From Rhizopus arrhizus (Eukaryota > Mucoromycota > Mucoromycetes > Mucorales > Rhizopodaceae): a stretch of 64,000 nt of DNA. Every line of letters starts with the position of its first letter. Position 1 is the stretch's first letter. The stretch spans positions 465,001 through 529,000 of the forward strand of contig JAKZZE010000032.1 of assembly GCA_024220505.1 (NCBI GenBank), written 5' to 3'. The position numbers and the translations under genes were made by a program. Shown here in pieces: positions 34,715 through 44,535 of this stretch. The notes below the pieces were generated by a model that had not been told where the DNA came from, searched no databases, and was given only the letters and a program-made list of their open reading frames with translations.

Positions 34715-35560
34715 AGCATAGGTAGACTAGCAACAGAATGGGCAGAGAAGCACATGACAAGAACACATCAACTATCGACACTGTCGTATTTTCCTTATTC
34801 AATACATAAATGTCATGTGTGATCATTCAATATCTTCAACGCTACACGATTTAAAACTATTTCTATATAACACTGTGTGTTATATAGCCATCACTACACA
34901 CAAAAGATTCTAATAATTTACACTGTGCAATTTTGGCTCCTCAATTATTAATTTTATAAAAAAAAAAAATAGTTTGCATTTAATGGGCTTTCTCTCTCTC
35001 CTATCTTCACTCATTAGAGGTTCAAGAGACTCATTGATTATCAAGTTTTCTTTTCTATTTTATTTTCACTTTGAATTGGCTACAAATTACACGCCGATAT
35101 CACAGGCACTAATATGATTAAGACAACAATGAGTTTCAGAGTAGGATGTATGCCTAAATCAAGGGATATAAACATGCTCAAAACCCTGCTCACCAGACAT
35201 AATTTGAAAGTCACGAACAGTACGAACCTTGTTACAAGATGTGCTGTCGGCAATCGCGATAGCACAGAAACCAAAAGATTGAGTTGGATGTTATTACCTT
35301 CATTAGACAAGATGTAAAACTAAAGGCATCGGAAACATAACTTGCTTTGCATAACTTGACGCGAACAGTCGGATTAGAGGCATTTTCAGAGGCGAGTTTT
35401 GCTTATAGTCAAACAAGTTGCTCGGGTTAGGTTTGTATGATTCCTTAAGATGGACATTTTCAGTTCTTAATGCCTCTAAATGCTGAATTAGTCCTCACAG
35501 TCAAAAACACCCTGTTCAAACTCTTGGAGCTTGAGCAACTTTTGAACAGATACTGCCAAC
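34715..35560 (-). pseudogene. Old LINE ORF1 relic (copy D)
   Basis: The DNA aligns by eye with ORF1 of the LINE at 56917-57939. GACTAGCAACAGAATG... precedes the LTR, ATGTATGCCTAAATC...AGGGATATAAAC follows it, and the coiled-coil-coding part (CATTTTCAGTTCTTAATGCC...) lies at about 35455-35545. Many differences are C-to-T or G-to-A relative to the intact copy (a run of GACGACGACG became GACAACAATG), and the frame is destroyed. A solo LTR (34782-35104) interrupts it. This is the oldest visible LINE layer in the window. Confidence 0.75.
34782..35104 (+). mobile_element. Old solo LTR in LINE relic D
   Basis: 323 bp, TGTCGTATTT...GATATCACA ends. It is flanked by GACAC on the left and GGCAC on the right, a 5-bp duplication with one substitution; the LINE has GACAC at this point. 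It is a diverged relative of the 299-bp LTR at 55468-55766, sharing the GAGGTTCAAGAGACTCAT block before the 3' end. Confidence 0.8.
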
Positions 35561-36585
35561 AAAATAAACATTGCTTTGTAGTGCAGAATTAAGTTTGTTG
35601 TTCTCTACTCCAACAGATGGACCATTACGAAATGTTGGCAAGTTGAAAAAAGAAAAGCTATGGTGTTTCGAAGTTTGGGAAGGCATTTGTACTGTGTTCA
35701 ATCGTATAGCAAAGCATAGGTTAACGAACGGCAAGTATAAAGATAAAAGCATATGAGAAATACATAGTAAATAATCATGTCGTTGTGAGCATGAACACAA
35801 AGAAATATAATATAACAGACATACTCGGGCTGTATTTTGCTCCGGACTGGACAAATTTATACCATAGTATATTAAAAATTACCATTTTTATGACAGTTGC
35901 TAATATATATGTTATGTCTAGTTTCGCTATACGGTGAAGTGATAACAGAAACCAATTAATAGAAGACTGTAAGAGACTATTAATGTACAATAACAACAAG
36001 CTTAACAATAAAACTAGTTCTTGACTTCAATTGCTTGAACGTACAAAAAGAATATACTCGGCACCCGAAATTAATTTTAGCGGGAAAAAAGCCCTTTTTT
36101 TTTATTACTTTACAACAATAGATACTTTGGAATAACATATTAAAATAAGGTAATTGGGGAAAATATACAATTGTAAAGAGGATTATGGTAATTTGATAAA
36201 TGAAGTAAATGATGTGTCAATTAAGTATTTGTTTTCATGTTGATTTTTATGGTGTTCTTTTCTGTCTAGTCTGCTGGCACATTGGGTGAACAATGCGTCC
36301 AGAGATCGTCTTCTTGATGTATCCTGTGAGGGTAGAAAATAACAGGTAAGAAAAATAATGTCGGCCAATTGTGACATGTATTCATTCAATTCCCGATGTG
36401 ATAAAGCTGATTATTTTCCTTTCCCCTTATTTTCTTTTACATTTTCTTCAATAACGTCTGTTAGAGTTATCCAACACACCAAAAAGCATACCATTAGAAT
36501 CGACATGAAAAGAAGCACCGTTTGAATATGAAATAAGCTTTAAAAATAAAAAGGAATCAAAGACAACCCCCAACCAAAATCCGAC
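35561..36585. other. Unresolved DNA between LINE layers
   Basis: No intact ORF. At 36041-36060, GTACAAAAAGAATATA resembles the LINE 3' UTR (GTACAAAAAGAGAATATACA near 44498), so part may be LINE-derived. The rest is not assigned. Confidence 0.35.
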
Positions 36586-36808
36586 TTTGTCATTTAACGA
36601 AAGAGGGATTAGTTCAATCGAAAATTTATGTTTTTATTTAAAAGTAATGCAATCGCCCTTTAGACATATTCGAATCCCTGATCACCAGAGAAAGATTGAA
36701 AACCACGAGCAGCCACAAGACGACGACAAACCTTATTACGGGGCTTACCATTGGCAGCCACAACGGTCCAAGAGGAGGCTTCAGTGCCAGATGGCACAGG
36801 GTTGACAT
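36586..36808 (-). pseudogene. LINE B' ORF1 segment fused to LINE 3' tail
   Basis: Read on the minus strand, this ends an ORF1 fragment at GDQGFEYV (about 36660). It passes directly into the LINE 3'-terminal tail (ATAAATTTTCGATTGAACTA) that also follows the LINEs at 44395-44535 and 58135-58265. The C-terminal part of ORF1 and all of ORF2 are missing, so this is an internally deleted LINE copy. Its left end at about 36586 follows CTTTCG on the minus strand. Confidence 0.8.
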
Positions 36809-37336
36809 TGTTGTATAATGGTAATAGTGATTTAAGAAAAGGTAGAAACAAAGATCAAGAAACAGTTTGAGTGCTTTTTGAGGCTGATCTTTATTTTAGC
36901 TTAAGTTAAAGTAAAAATTATTCTAATTGAAGGCAGATGTTTATATCTTATTGAGTGAATGGCTTGATATCTTCTACTGTTCTTCTAATATTCAGGTACT
37001 TTAGCAAGTGTCATCTATAATTATGATTATGAAAGCTTTTCATTTGTTCTTTTGTATGTCTGTCATAGATTATCTTTTATTTTGGGAATTCGTCACTATT
37101 ATGTGAAAGATTGGCAATATTCCTGACATTGGGTAGGATTTTGTTATTTTGATTGATAATTCTTCTTATTAAAGAACTCTCATTAATACAAAACATATTC
37201 TAAAAGGATATGTTTAATTGGAATTGATTGTATGATTTTATTTAAATAAACTTATATTTTATTTTATTTAATTATGATCTTGTATTAAGACTTATATTTA
37301 TCAATATCTACTACGATCAGTTACTGTTCTACAACA
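36809..37336 (-). mobile_element. Solo LTR, family of the rightmost Ty3 element
   Basis: 528 bp, ends TGTTGT...ACAACA, flanked by GACAT on both sides (36804-36808 and 37337-37341), a perfect 5-bp target duplication inside LINE ORF1. It is the reverse complement of the 5' LTR at 59078-59645 with scattered differences and about 40 bp less. Internal sequence has been lost by LTR recombination. Confidence 0.9.
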
Positions 37337-37341
37337 GACAT

Positions 37342-37485
37342 TACCATCTTCCATTGCAGAAATGGCAGAAGCAGCAGCGACATTTCCAACTTGTGAAACG
37401 AGTTTTGTAGTTTTGGTAGAACCAGCGTGACCAGAGGATGTCACAGAACCAAGTTTCGCACGAAGTGTTGCAATCTCTTCAGATT
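37342..37485 (-). pseudogene. LINE B' ORF1 segment between two insertions
   Basis: Encodes on minus the words DEIATLRAKLGSVTSSGHAG and VAAASAISAMEDGNV, matching intact ORF1 at 57584-57722. It lies between the solo LTR duplication and the AGATT duplication of the Ty3 element. Confidence 0.85.
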
Positions 37486-37900
37486 TGATGTATCCATCAT
37501 TCATAACTCGATATGAAAACAGTATTAATAAGCTACATGTAAAATATATCCAATAGATAGGCTACAGGTTAATTCGGATAATCTTCATTAAGGATAAGAT
37601 GCTGCGTAATTGCACGGTTAAATTATATTAAATCCAGGAACTAAATCACAGTCAATCGCAGTCAATCATATACGAGTATTCTATGGATAAATGCTTATGG
37701 TGACAAAGATAACAATGGAAGAACACGTAACCATTATCTATTTGTCATCAGTTATATCATACTCATTAATTATTAATCCATGACATGAAATATTATCCGT
37801 GTATGAAAAGTATAAATAGAGTATCATTTTCTTATTAAATAAAACAATCTCTTTATCGAGTCTCGTCCTCTCTTGTTCCTTTCTATTCTTGGATAAATCA
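37486..37900 (+). repeat. 5' LTR of Ty3 element 1
   Basis: 415 bp. A TATA-like GTATAAATAGAG lies at about 37810, with AATAAA at 37837-37844 nearby. Preceded by AGATT. Confidence 0.96.
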
Positions 37901-37951
37901 TTTTTTTTGACGAATTCTCTTTACTCTATTATTACTACGCTATTCTCAAAC

Positions 37952-40900
37952 ATGTCTATCAACTCTAATCTTTTGGCTTACAACGAAGAAACCCTTCTTT
38001 CTGAAAGTGACCCTGCTTTCATTGGTCCTAGACTTGAAAAGCCCTCCATGGTTAATGGGATCGAACTTCCTCTTACTGGATCTCCAAACTCTATTACAGA
38101 AGATATAGAGATGGAAGAAGTTGAACCCAGGGCTATGGCCTCTCCACTCGCTGGTGTCAAGGGCAGTGGCGCAGCACCACCTTCTCAGGTCTCGGGTAGT
38201 CGTAATTTGACGGCTACCGTCCAGACTTTGACGAAACAGGTAGAACAAATTGCTGCGGCTATCACGGGTCAAGAGCTTACAGGAAAGCAACTTGCTAACC
38301 TTTCCCGCGAATATACGACCAAGTCTACCATCTTGGCCTCCTTGTTGGACTTGCAAGCAAAAATGGCTAATAACTTGACTATACAAACCAATGGCTCTGC
38401 CATTAACGGTTCTAACAGTCAACCTACAGTGGTTCCTCAAAACTTACCTTTGTTTCAGTACACTGGTAATGTAGAGAACTCAGCATTGCCCGTCTTTAAA
38501 GACATTGCTGACTGTATCCGACGTTTTGAGGATATCCTCTTTGCGTACCGCTTGGATGTACAGGTGCATTGGCAGCGCCTCATCCCTTTCTCACTTACCC
38601 ATACTCAACGTTCTTGGTATGATGAATTACGGGTAAAGAAGAATTTATCTTGGACCATATTCAAGGAACAATTAACCTTGAAATATGGCATCGAATCCAC
38701 TGAGGCCCAAGCCCACGCCTCAAGAGAGCTGTTAACCATCAGTATGCAGCCTGATGAGTCTGTGGAAAAATACACTGACCGCTTTTTGAAACTCAAGCGT
38801 GAAGCCACTCCCGTAGCTGATGATTTTTTGGCTATTTTGTTCGTGAACTCCCTCACTAGTAGCCTCCAAAATCATGTCAACATGGCCATCGTCAGTCTTG
38901 ATCAGGAGGCAAGGAATGACATAAACCTCCTTTCTAGTATCGCAAGAAAGTTTCATACGAAACAACAGACCTTGCCCCATATGTCAACTAAAAAATTCAA
39001 TAACCAACCCTCTCAAGTCAACGGGTTGAACCCTCCCAGTGGTATTCATAAAAGAAACCACCGTACGGATGGAAGGACTTGTATCATCCATGGAAAGTGC
39101 AACCACACAACAGATCGTTGTAAAAAGGCTCAGGAACTCGGAATTGCTGGCAATATGAACAAAGAGACATCTAGCAAGCGTTGCTTTAAATGCAACGCTC
39201 CTTTTACTAGGGAGCATTTAAATGTTTGCCCTAAAAGGAATCAACCTCTTTCTGCTGGTTCTGCCTCTTCCTCCTCCTCTACTGCACCTACCATAACCAG
39301 GGCATTCCGCTCACTTCAGTTGACTGGCAGTGAAGATAAACCAATGGGTACAAAGGCTTCTAAATATAACCCTGCCAACCAACAAAGCCACGATGAAGAA
39401 CAGGATCTTGACGATGAAGCCGTCAAGGACATCCACTACTACTCATCATTATGTAAGTTGCAACCGTTTAATACAAAACTTCACAGTTTTAATAACAAAC
39501 GTACTGATTCCTTTTTTGTACCCATCACTATAGAAAATGTCCGTACTTGGGCTTTGGTTGATACTGGGTGTAATACTTCTACGATCTCTCCTGACCTAGC
39601 AAAAATTATAAACGTTAGAACTTTTCCTGTTTCAGGAAAATTACAATTAGCTAGTTTGAATACCTTGGTACCTAGAACTGCTATTACAGATCAAATAAAA
39701 GTATTTTATAACGGAATCAATGTCTTACATGAATTTGAAATTTTTAAGTTTGATAAGGATATACCTATTTGTATTGGTACAGATCTTATGCCTAAGTTAA
39801 ACATTAACTTGACAGGTTTAGCTGTTACGTGGGATAGTCCTAATATCTCTACAATACCTGATCCAATAGACCCTTCACCTATCAAACCTAATAAGTCACC
39901 CGCTGGTACTCACCAACAGCGTGAACAACTTATGGACGCATTACAGCCATATTTGAGCGCCAATGCTAAGATCCCTAGCACGTCTGCATGTCCTCTACCT
40001 GAAGCGATAGTTCGCTTGGAAACTGAACCAGGTAAAACCACTTATAGACGGCAGTATCCTATTGCACTGTCAATCCAGCCTAAAGTACAAGAACAGGTTG
40101 ACAAATGGTTAGCAGATGGTGTAATTGAAATAGCCCCTCCTAATACTGCATTTAACTCTCCTTTGTTGACTGTACGTAAGAAGGATGCTAATGGTAATTA
40201 TAGTGACGATGTACGGGTGTGTATAGACCCCAGACATATCAATGCAATACTCATTAAAGATCGTACCGACCGCTTTCAATTACCATTGATAGCTGAGTTG
40301 CATCAAAAAATGAGTGCTGCGACACTATTTACAGTACTTGACCTCAAACAAGCTTTTCATCGGTTACCTCTAGCTGATGAGCATAGAGCCCTTACAGCTT
40401 TTACATTTAACGGTCAACAATATCAATTTTGTAGAGCACCATTCGGTTTGACCCCTATACCAAATCACTTTCAACGTGTGCTAACTACCCTCTTACATGA
40501 CTTGCCATACGTTACATGTTTCATTGATGATTTAACTATCGGTACTGGACCCGATATTGAGGAACATATCAAATGCGTAACTACTGTCATCGAACGACTT
40601 ACATCAGCTAAATTTATTCTTAACGTTGATAAATGTCACTTTATGCAAACTTCGGTAAACATCCTAGGCTTCACTATTAGTCACAATAGTCTCTCATTGG
40701 ATAGCAGAAAGGTTGCAAATGCTTTAGCATGGCCAATACCAAAAACTGGAAAAGATATACAACGCTTTCTAGGCCTCGCTAATTATTTTCGAAGTCATCT
40801 CCCAAATTTCTCTACCATGACCGCACCGTTAGATAAACTACGTAACGAAGGTTCATTGGAACACATTTGGACTGACAAATATCTACAGGCTTTTCGAAAT

Positions 40901-42817
40901 ATACAGACAGCCTTATCTAATGCTCCTGTTCTGTCTATACCTGACATGCGTCATGAATTACAGCTAGCTACAGATGCTAGCAACACAGGAATTGGCGGTG
41001 TACTTTATCAAATTATTGACGATAAAACTCGCTATATTGGATTCGCAGCAAGAGCACTGTCGAAGTCAGAAATGAACTACTCGACAACTAAACGAGAGCT
41101 GTTAGCCATCTGTTATCTTTTTGAAAGATTTCACAAGTGGTTGTATGGATCTCAATTCACGCTGTATACTGATCATAAAAGTTTGGTCTATCTTGGCACA
41201 CAAAACATTCCTAATCCCATGATGCTGAATTGGTTCGAAACTATTTTCAACTATACATTCAAAGTAATCCATCGTCCAGGAATTGAAAATGTGTTGCCGG
41301 ATTCACTTTCTCGTCTTTTTTCAGACGATACGGAAAAAAGACTGGGGGGAGATAATAATCCTCAGCAACTTTCCATAAAAAATAAAAATACAAAGTCACA
41401 GAGCAAACGTACTACAGACAACAGTACAAACATAAAACAAAGAGCTGTACAACTAGTAGACTACATGACACCACCAGAAGAGGAACGTCATAACCTATTA
41501 TTAAAGGCACATCTACTTGGACACTTTGGGGCTGATGCTATTGTAAAGACAATCCACAATGATAATTTGCACTGGATTAATATTAAAAAAGATGCATTGC
41601 AGCTAGTATCCAATTGTCCTGAATGTCAACAATTTAATATTGGCAAACACGGGTATCACCCTCCCCGTAGTATTCTACCAGATGGTCCTTTTGATCACGT
41701 CTGTATTGACCTCGGTACCCTGAACATTACATCAACAGAAGGACATAATTTCATTTTAGTCCTAGTTGATCTCTTCACAAGATTTACAATTCTAAGACCA
41801 TTAATGGATAAAACTGCAGTATCCATAGCTAATGAACTTAGAGATATCTTTTGCACTTTTGGTTGGCCCAAAAAGCTTAGTTCAGATAACGGTACAGAAT
41901 TCACTAATGAAATATTTAATTCATTAATGGAAACCTGTGGTATTGACCATAGACTTTCACTGCCTTATAACCCATTGGGTAATTCGACTAACGAATCGTT
42001 TGTTGGAATAGCCAAACGAGCTCTTGTTAAAAGATTACAAGGCAAGAAAGACGAGTGGAATCTTTTCCTTCCTAGTATTCAATATGCTATGAATTGCAAA
42101 TATTCTAGATTACATCATTCCAGACCATTTGTGCTTATGTATAATAGACAACCAAATGAATTTCAGGATTATTCCAATGCACAATCCTCAATACCTAACT
42201 CTAGTCAGCAGTATGCTAAAGCACTAGAAAATAAATTAGACAATATGAACAACATAGTAATCCCTGCTATACGTAACCGTATTATGACTACTCAAAGAAC
42301 TGACAACGAGTATTTTACAAAGAAGCACCGCATTGTAAATCAACAATTTCCTACTAATAGCGAAGTTATGATAAAAAATGTGAATAGAAATAGTAAAACT
42401 GACCCAAGGTACGAGGGCCCCTTTGTCGTACATGGAGTCACAAAAAATGGTAGCTACATTTTGACGGATAAAACAGGTACATTATTATCGCGCGACGTAC
42501 CTACCTCGCACATCAAACTCATCTCTACAGACAACGTTGTTAATAATCGCGCTGACCAACAACAGTACGATGTGCAGGCAATTATCCAACATAAAGGAAA
42601 TAACACTAGTAATTATAAATACCTAGTAAGATGGAAAGGTTATCCTCCAGAATATGATACCTGGGAACCTGCCTCAAGTTTTGATGACATGAGTATGATA
42701 GAACAGTACTGGGCAAGACGTAACGTCAATAATAACATTGGCAAACGTAAACGCTCATCTCATACCAATGTTCCAACCAAGACTAATAATTTTAACAAAC
42801 GAAACAAGACAAAGTAA
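37952..42817 (+). CDS. Gag-Pol polyprotein with chromodomain (Ty3 element 1)
   Basis: 1621 aa from the ATG at 37952, 51 bp after the LTR; the frame also opens at a TTG in the LTR, which is not used here. Order: Gag/capsid (about 180-340), a Cys-His knuckle CFKCNAPFTREHLNVC (about 411), protease DTG at about 537 (WALVDTGCNTS), reverse transcriptase with FIDD at about 857-860 in place of YxDD, RNase H (ATDASNTGIGG, about 1007), integrase HHCC zinc site (HFGADAI...NCPECQQ, about 1189-1230) and D,D-E catalytic triad (CIDLG about 1252, SDNGTEF about 1310, NESFVG about 1347). The C-terminal chromodomain is at about 1538-1588 (YLVRWKGYPPEYDTWEP). It copies element RNA into DNA and inserts it; the chromodomain probably guides it to marked chromatin. 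Gag and Pol are one frame with no shift. Confidence 0.97.
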   Translation: MSINSNLLAYNEETLLSESDPAFIGPRLEKPSMVNGIELPLTGSPNSITEDIEMEEVEPRAMASPLAGVKGSGAAPPSQVSGSRNLTATVQTLTKQVEQIAAAITGQELTGKQLANLSREYTTKSTILASLLDLQAKMANNLTIQTNGSAINGSNSQPTVVPQNLPLFQYTGNVENSALPVFKDIADCIRRFEDILFAYRLDVQVHWQRLIPFSLTHTQRSWYDELRVKKNLSWTIFKEQLTLKYGIESTEAQAHASRELLTISMQPDESVEKYTDRFLKLKREATPVADDFLAILFVNSLTSSLQNHVNMAIVSLDQEARNDINLLSSIARKFHTKQQTLPHMSTKKFNNQPSQVNGLNPPSGIHKRNHRTDGRTCIIHGKCNHTTDRCKKAQELGIAGNMNKETSSKRCFKCNAPFTREHLNVCPKRNQPLSAGSASSSSSTAPTITRAFRSLQLTGSEDKPMGTKASKYNPANQQSHDEEQDLDDEAVKDIHYYSSLCKLQPFNTKLHSFNNKRTDSFFVPITIENVRTWALVDTGCNTSTISPDLAKIINVRTFPVSGKLQLASLNTLVPRTAITDQIKVFYNGINVLHEFEIFKFDKDIPICIGTDLMPKLNINLTGLAVTWDSPNISTIPDPIDPSPIKPNKSPAGTHQQREQLMDALQPYLSANAKIPSTSACPLPEAIVRLETEPGKTTYRRQYPIALSIQPKVQEQVDKWLADGVIEIAPPNTAFNSPLLTVRKKDANGNYSDDVRVCIDPRHINAILIKDRTDRFQLPLIAELHQKMSAATLFTVLDLKQAFHRLPLADEHRALTAFTFNGQQYQFCRAPFGLTPIPNHFQRVLTTLLHDLPYVTCFIDDLTIGTGPDIEEHIKCVTTVIERLTSAKFILNVDKCHFMQTSVNILGFTISHNSLSLDSRKVANALAWPIPKTGKDIQRFLGLANYFRSHLPNFSTMTAPLDKLRNEGSLEHIWTDKYLQAFRNIQTALSNAPVLSIPDMRHELQLATDASNTGIGGVLYQIIDDKTRYIGFAARALSKSEMNYSTTKRELLAICYLFERFHKWLYGSQFTLYTDHKSLVYLGTQNIPNPMMLNWFETIFNYTFKVIHRPGIENVLPDSLSRLFSDDTEKRLGGDNNPQQLSIKNKNTKSQSKRTTDNSTNIKQRAVQLVDYMTPPEEERHNLLLKAHLLGHFGADAIVKTIHNDNLHWINIKKDALQLVSNCPECQQFNIGKHGYHPPRSILPDGPFDHVCIDLGTLNITSTEGHNFILVLVDLFTRFTILRPLMDKTAVSIANELRDIFCTFGWPKKLSSDNGTEFTNEIFNSLMETCGIDHRLSLPYNPLGNSTNESFVGIAKRALVKRLQGKKDEWNLFLPSIQYAMNCKYSRLHHSRPFVLMYNRQPNEFQDYSNAQSSIPNSSQQYAKALENKLDNMNNIVIPAIRNRIMTTQRTDNEYFTKKHRIVNQQFPTNSEVMIKNVNRNSKTDPRYEGPFVVHGVTKNGSYILTDKTGTLLSRDVPTSHIKLISTDNVVNNRADQQQYDVQAIIQHKGNNTSNYKYLVRWKGYPPEYDTWEPASSFDDMSMIEQYWARRNVNNNIGKRKRSSHTNVPTKTNNFNKRNKTK

Positions 42818-43024
42818 CGAACTGAATATGATCTTTTCCCATTACTTTTTTCCTCAACAGGTTTTTTTGGGTTTTTATCGATTATATACCAGAAGAGCAT
42901 ACTCTCTCTTTCCTCTACACTTACGTCTTTAATATAAACAGCCTACGCAATCATATTGGATATGATCTCTGTACTCTTCGTTATTCATGATGCTCATCGG
43001 TTGTTCCAACCTGGAAGGGGGCAA

Positions 43025-43439
43025 TGATGTATCCATCATTCATAACTCGATATGAAAACAGTATTAATAAGCTACATGTAAAATATATCCAATAGATAGG
43101 CTACAGGTTAATTCGGATAATCTTCATTAAGGATAAGATGCTGCGTAATTGCACGGTTAAATTATATTAAATCCAGGAACTAAATCACAGTCAATCGCAG
43201 TCAATCATATACGAGTATTCTATGGATAAATGCTTATGGTGACAAAGATAACAATGGAAGAACACGTAACCATTATCTATTTGTCATCAGTTATATCATA
43301 CTCATTAATTATTAATCCATGACATGAAATATTATCCGTGTATGAAAAGTATAAATAGAGTATCATTTTCTTATTAAATAAAACAATCTCTTTATCGAGT
43401 CTCGTCCTCTCTTGTTCCTTTCTATTCTTGGATAAATCA
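43025..43439 (+). repeat. 3' LTR of Ty3 element 1
   Basis: 415 bp, apparently identical to the 5' LTR, followed by AGATT. Confidence 0.96.
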
Positions 43440-43444
43440 AGATT

Positions 43445-44213
43445 GCTCATTCGTAATTTTCTTCAGATGGGCATTTTCAGCTTGCAATTCCTCTAATTGG
43501 CGAAGCAGACCATCATGGTAAGAGACGCGTTGTTCCAACTCTTGAAACTTGTTAAATAAGTTGAATCGAAATAGGGACAGTAGAAACACCTGTTGGCACC
43601 ACAGTTTGGGGTCTTGTAGTCGACATTGCAAGTGTACAAGCAGACCAGCAACAGAATGTGCAGGAAAGCACACATCAAGAACACGCCAGTTATCGACACC
43701 AAGTCGACTAAGGCGACGACGAGCTTCAGTGTAGGACATCTTACGGGAGCGAGGGATGTACACGTATTCCAATCCCTGATCACCAGAGACAGGTTGGAAA
43801 CCACGAGCAGCAGCAGCACGACGACGGAGTTTATTCTTAGAGCCACGTGAAGCAACAGTAGCCCAAGATGAGGCAGCAGTACCCAAGGAAGGCGAAGAAA
43901 CGGTCTCTTTAGCACCATTTGCGGCAGCAGGAGAAGCAGCGGCATTTGAAGTTGAGGTGTCCATAGGGCCTCCGGCAGATTGTGCGGCCAGTTGGGCACG
44001 CAAGGAAGCGATTTCATTGGCCTGAGTGTTGGTCAGTTCCAAGAGGCGAGCGTTTTCAAGCTGGAGTTGCTCTAAGGCACTAAAGCGGGCAGTCAGTTCT
44101 TCGTAGGCAGCAGTCAAAGACTGAAGTGTGACGTCAGCATTTGAATTTGTTGAGTTAGAGGCGGCGGCGGCGTTGGGGATCCTTGAACCCAAGGTTTTTC
44201 TTAAGGGTCCCAT
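43445..44213 (-). pseudogene. Chimeric LINE ORF1 (copy B joined to copy B')
   Basis: On the minus strand a LINE ORF1 starts at the ATG at 44213 and is open through a coiled coil, an Ala/Ser-rich linker, the SLGTAASSWATVASRG segment and the conserved SRLGVDNWRVLDVCFPAHSV block to LLVHLQ. At about 43631 it passes straight into the start of a second ORF1 type (ATGTCGACTACAAGACC, the same as near 57906). That second ORF1 is shifted out of its own frame and continues to the coiled coil, where Ty3 element 1 is inserted. Upstream 44214-44400 is its 5' UTR. The product would be an aberrant fusion; ORF2 is missing. Confidence 0.82.
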
Positions 44214-44394
44214 ATTTTAGATAAACTTCAAACGGTGAAAAAGCGATGTAAAGTTGACGTATTCGAAAAATTAAAGTGACCAAAAGGTGTGTTTTTGAAA
44301 GATGAATCGAATGGTGTAAAAATTGGAGATGGATGGCTTGATTTGGTGGAGTTTTCGGCTTTTATGAAAAATAAACGGGTTTACCTTTTTAACC
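44214..44394 (-). other. 5' UTR of LINE B
   Basis: AT-rich DNA between the ORF1 start at 44213 and the 3' tail of the preceding LINE. No open frame. Confidence 0.6.
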
Positions 44395-44535
44395 AAAAGC
44401 GAAAGAAAAGTGAGGGATTAGCTCAGTCGAAAATTTATGTTTTTATTTAAAGATTAATGCAATCGACCTTTAGGCCATTATTTGCTACTCAAAGTACAAA
44501 AAGAGAATATACATGACGCGAAAAAAAGTCCTAGC
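44395..44535 (-). repeat. 3' terminal tail of LINE A
   Basis: Matches 58135-58265 and in part 36586-36660. On the minus strand it reads CTAGGACTTTTTTTCGCGTC ... ATAAATTTTCGACTGAGCTA then ATCCCTCA and CTTTCG. It abuts the hybrid LTR at 44536; the rest of LINE A's 3' half is missing. Confidence 0.85.

Larger units (their letters stand above)
37486..43439 (+). mobile_element. Full-length Ty3/Gypsy chromovirus-type element (element 1)
   Basis: 5954 bp. The two 415-bp LTRs (37486-37900 and 43025-43439) look identical base for base and start TGATGTATCC and end GGATAAATCA. AGATT flanks both sides (37481-37485 and 43440-43444), and the interrupted LINE ORF1 reads through when the element is removed. 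A purine-rich GGAAGGGGG lies just before the 3' LTR (43012-43021). A single uninterrupted Gag-Pol frame and identical LTRs indicate a very recent insertion that may be competent. No tRNA-like TGG primer site follows the 5' LTR; the sequence there is TTTTTTTTGACG. Confidence 0.96.

Noticed and set aside
37889..37951. TTG start of Gag-Pol overlapping the LTR end
   Set aside because: The ATG at 37952 is the first in-frame ATG; the upstream part is U5/leader sequence.
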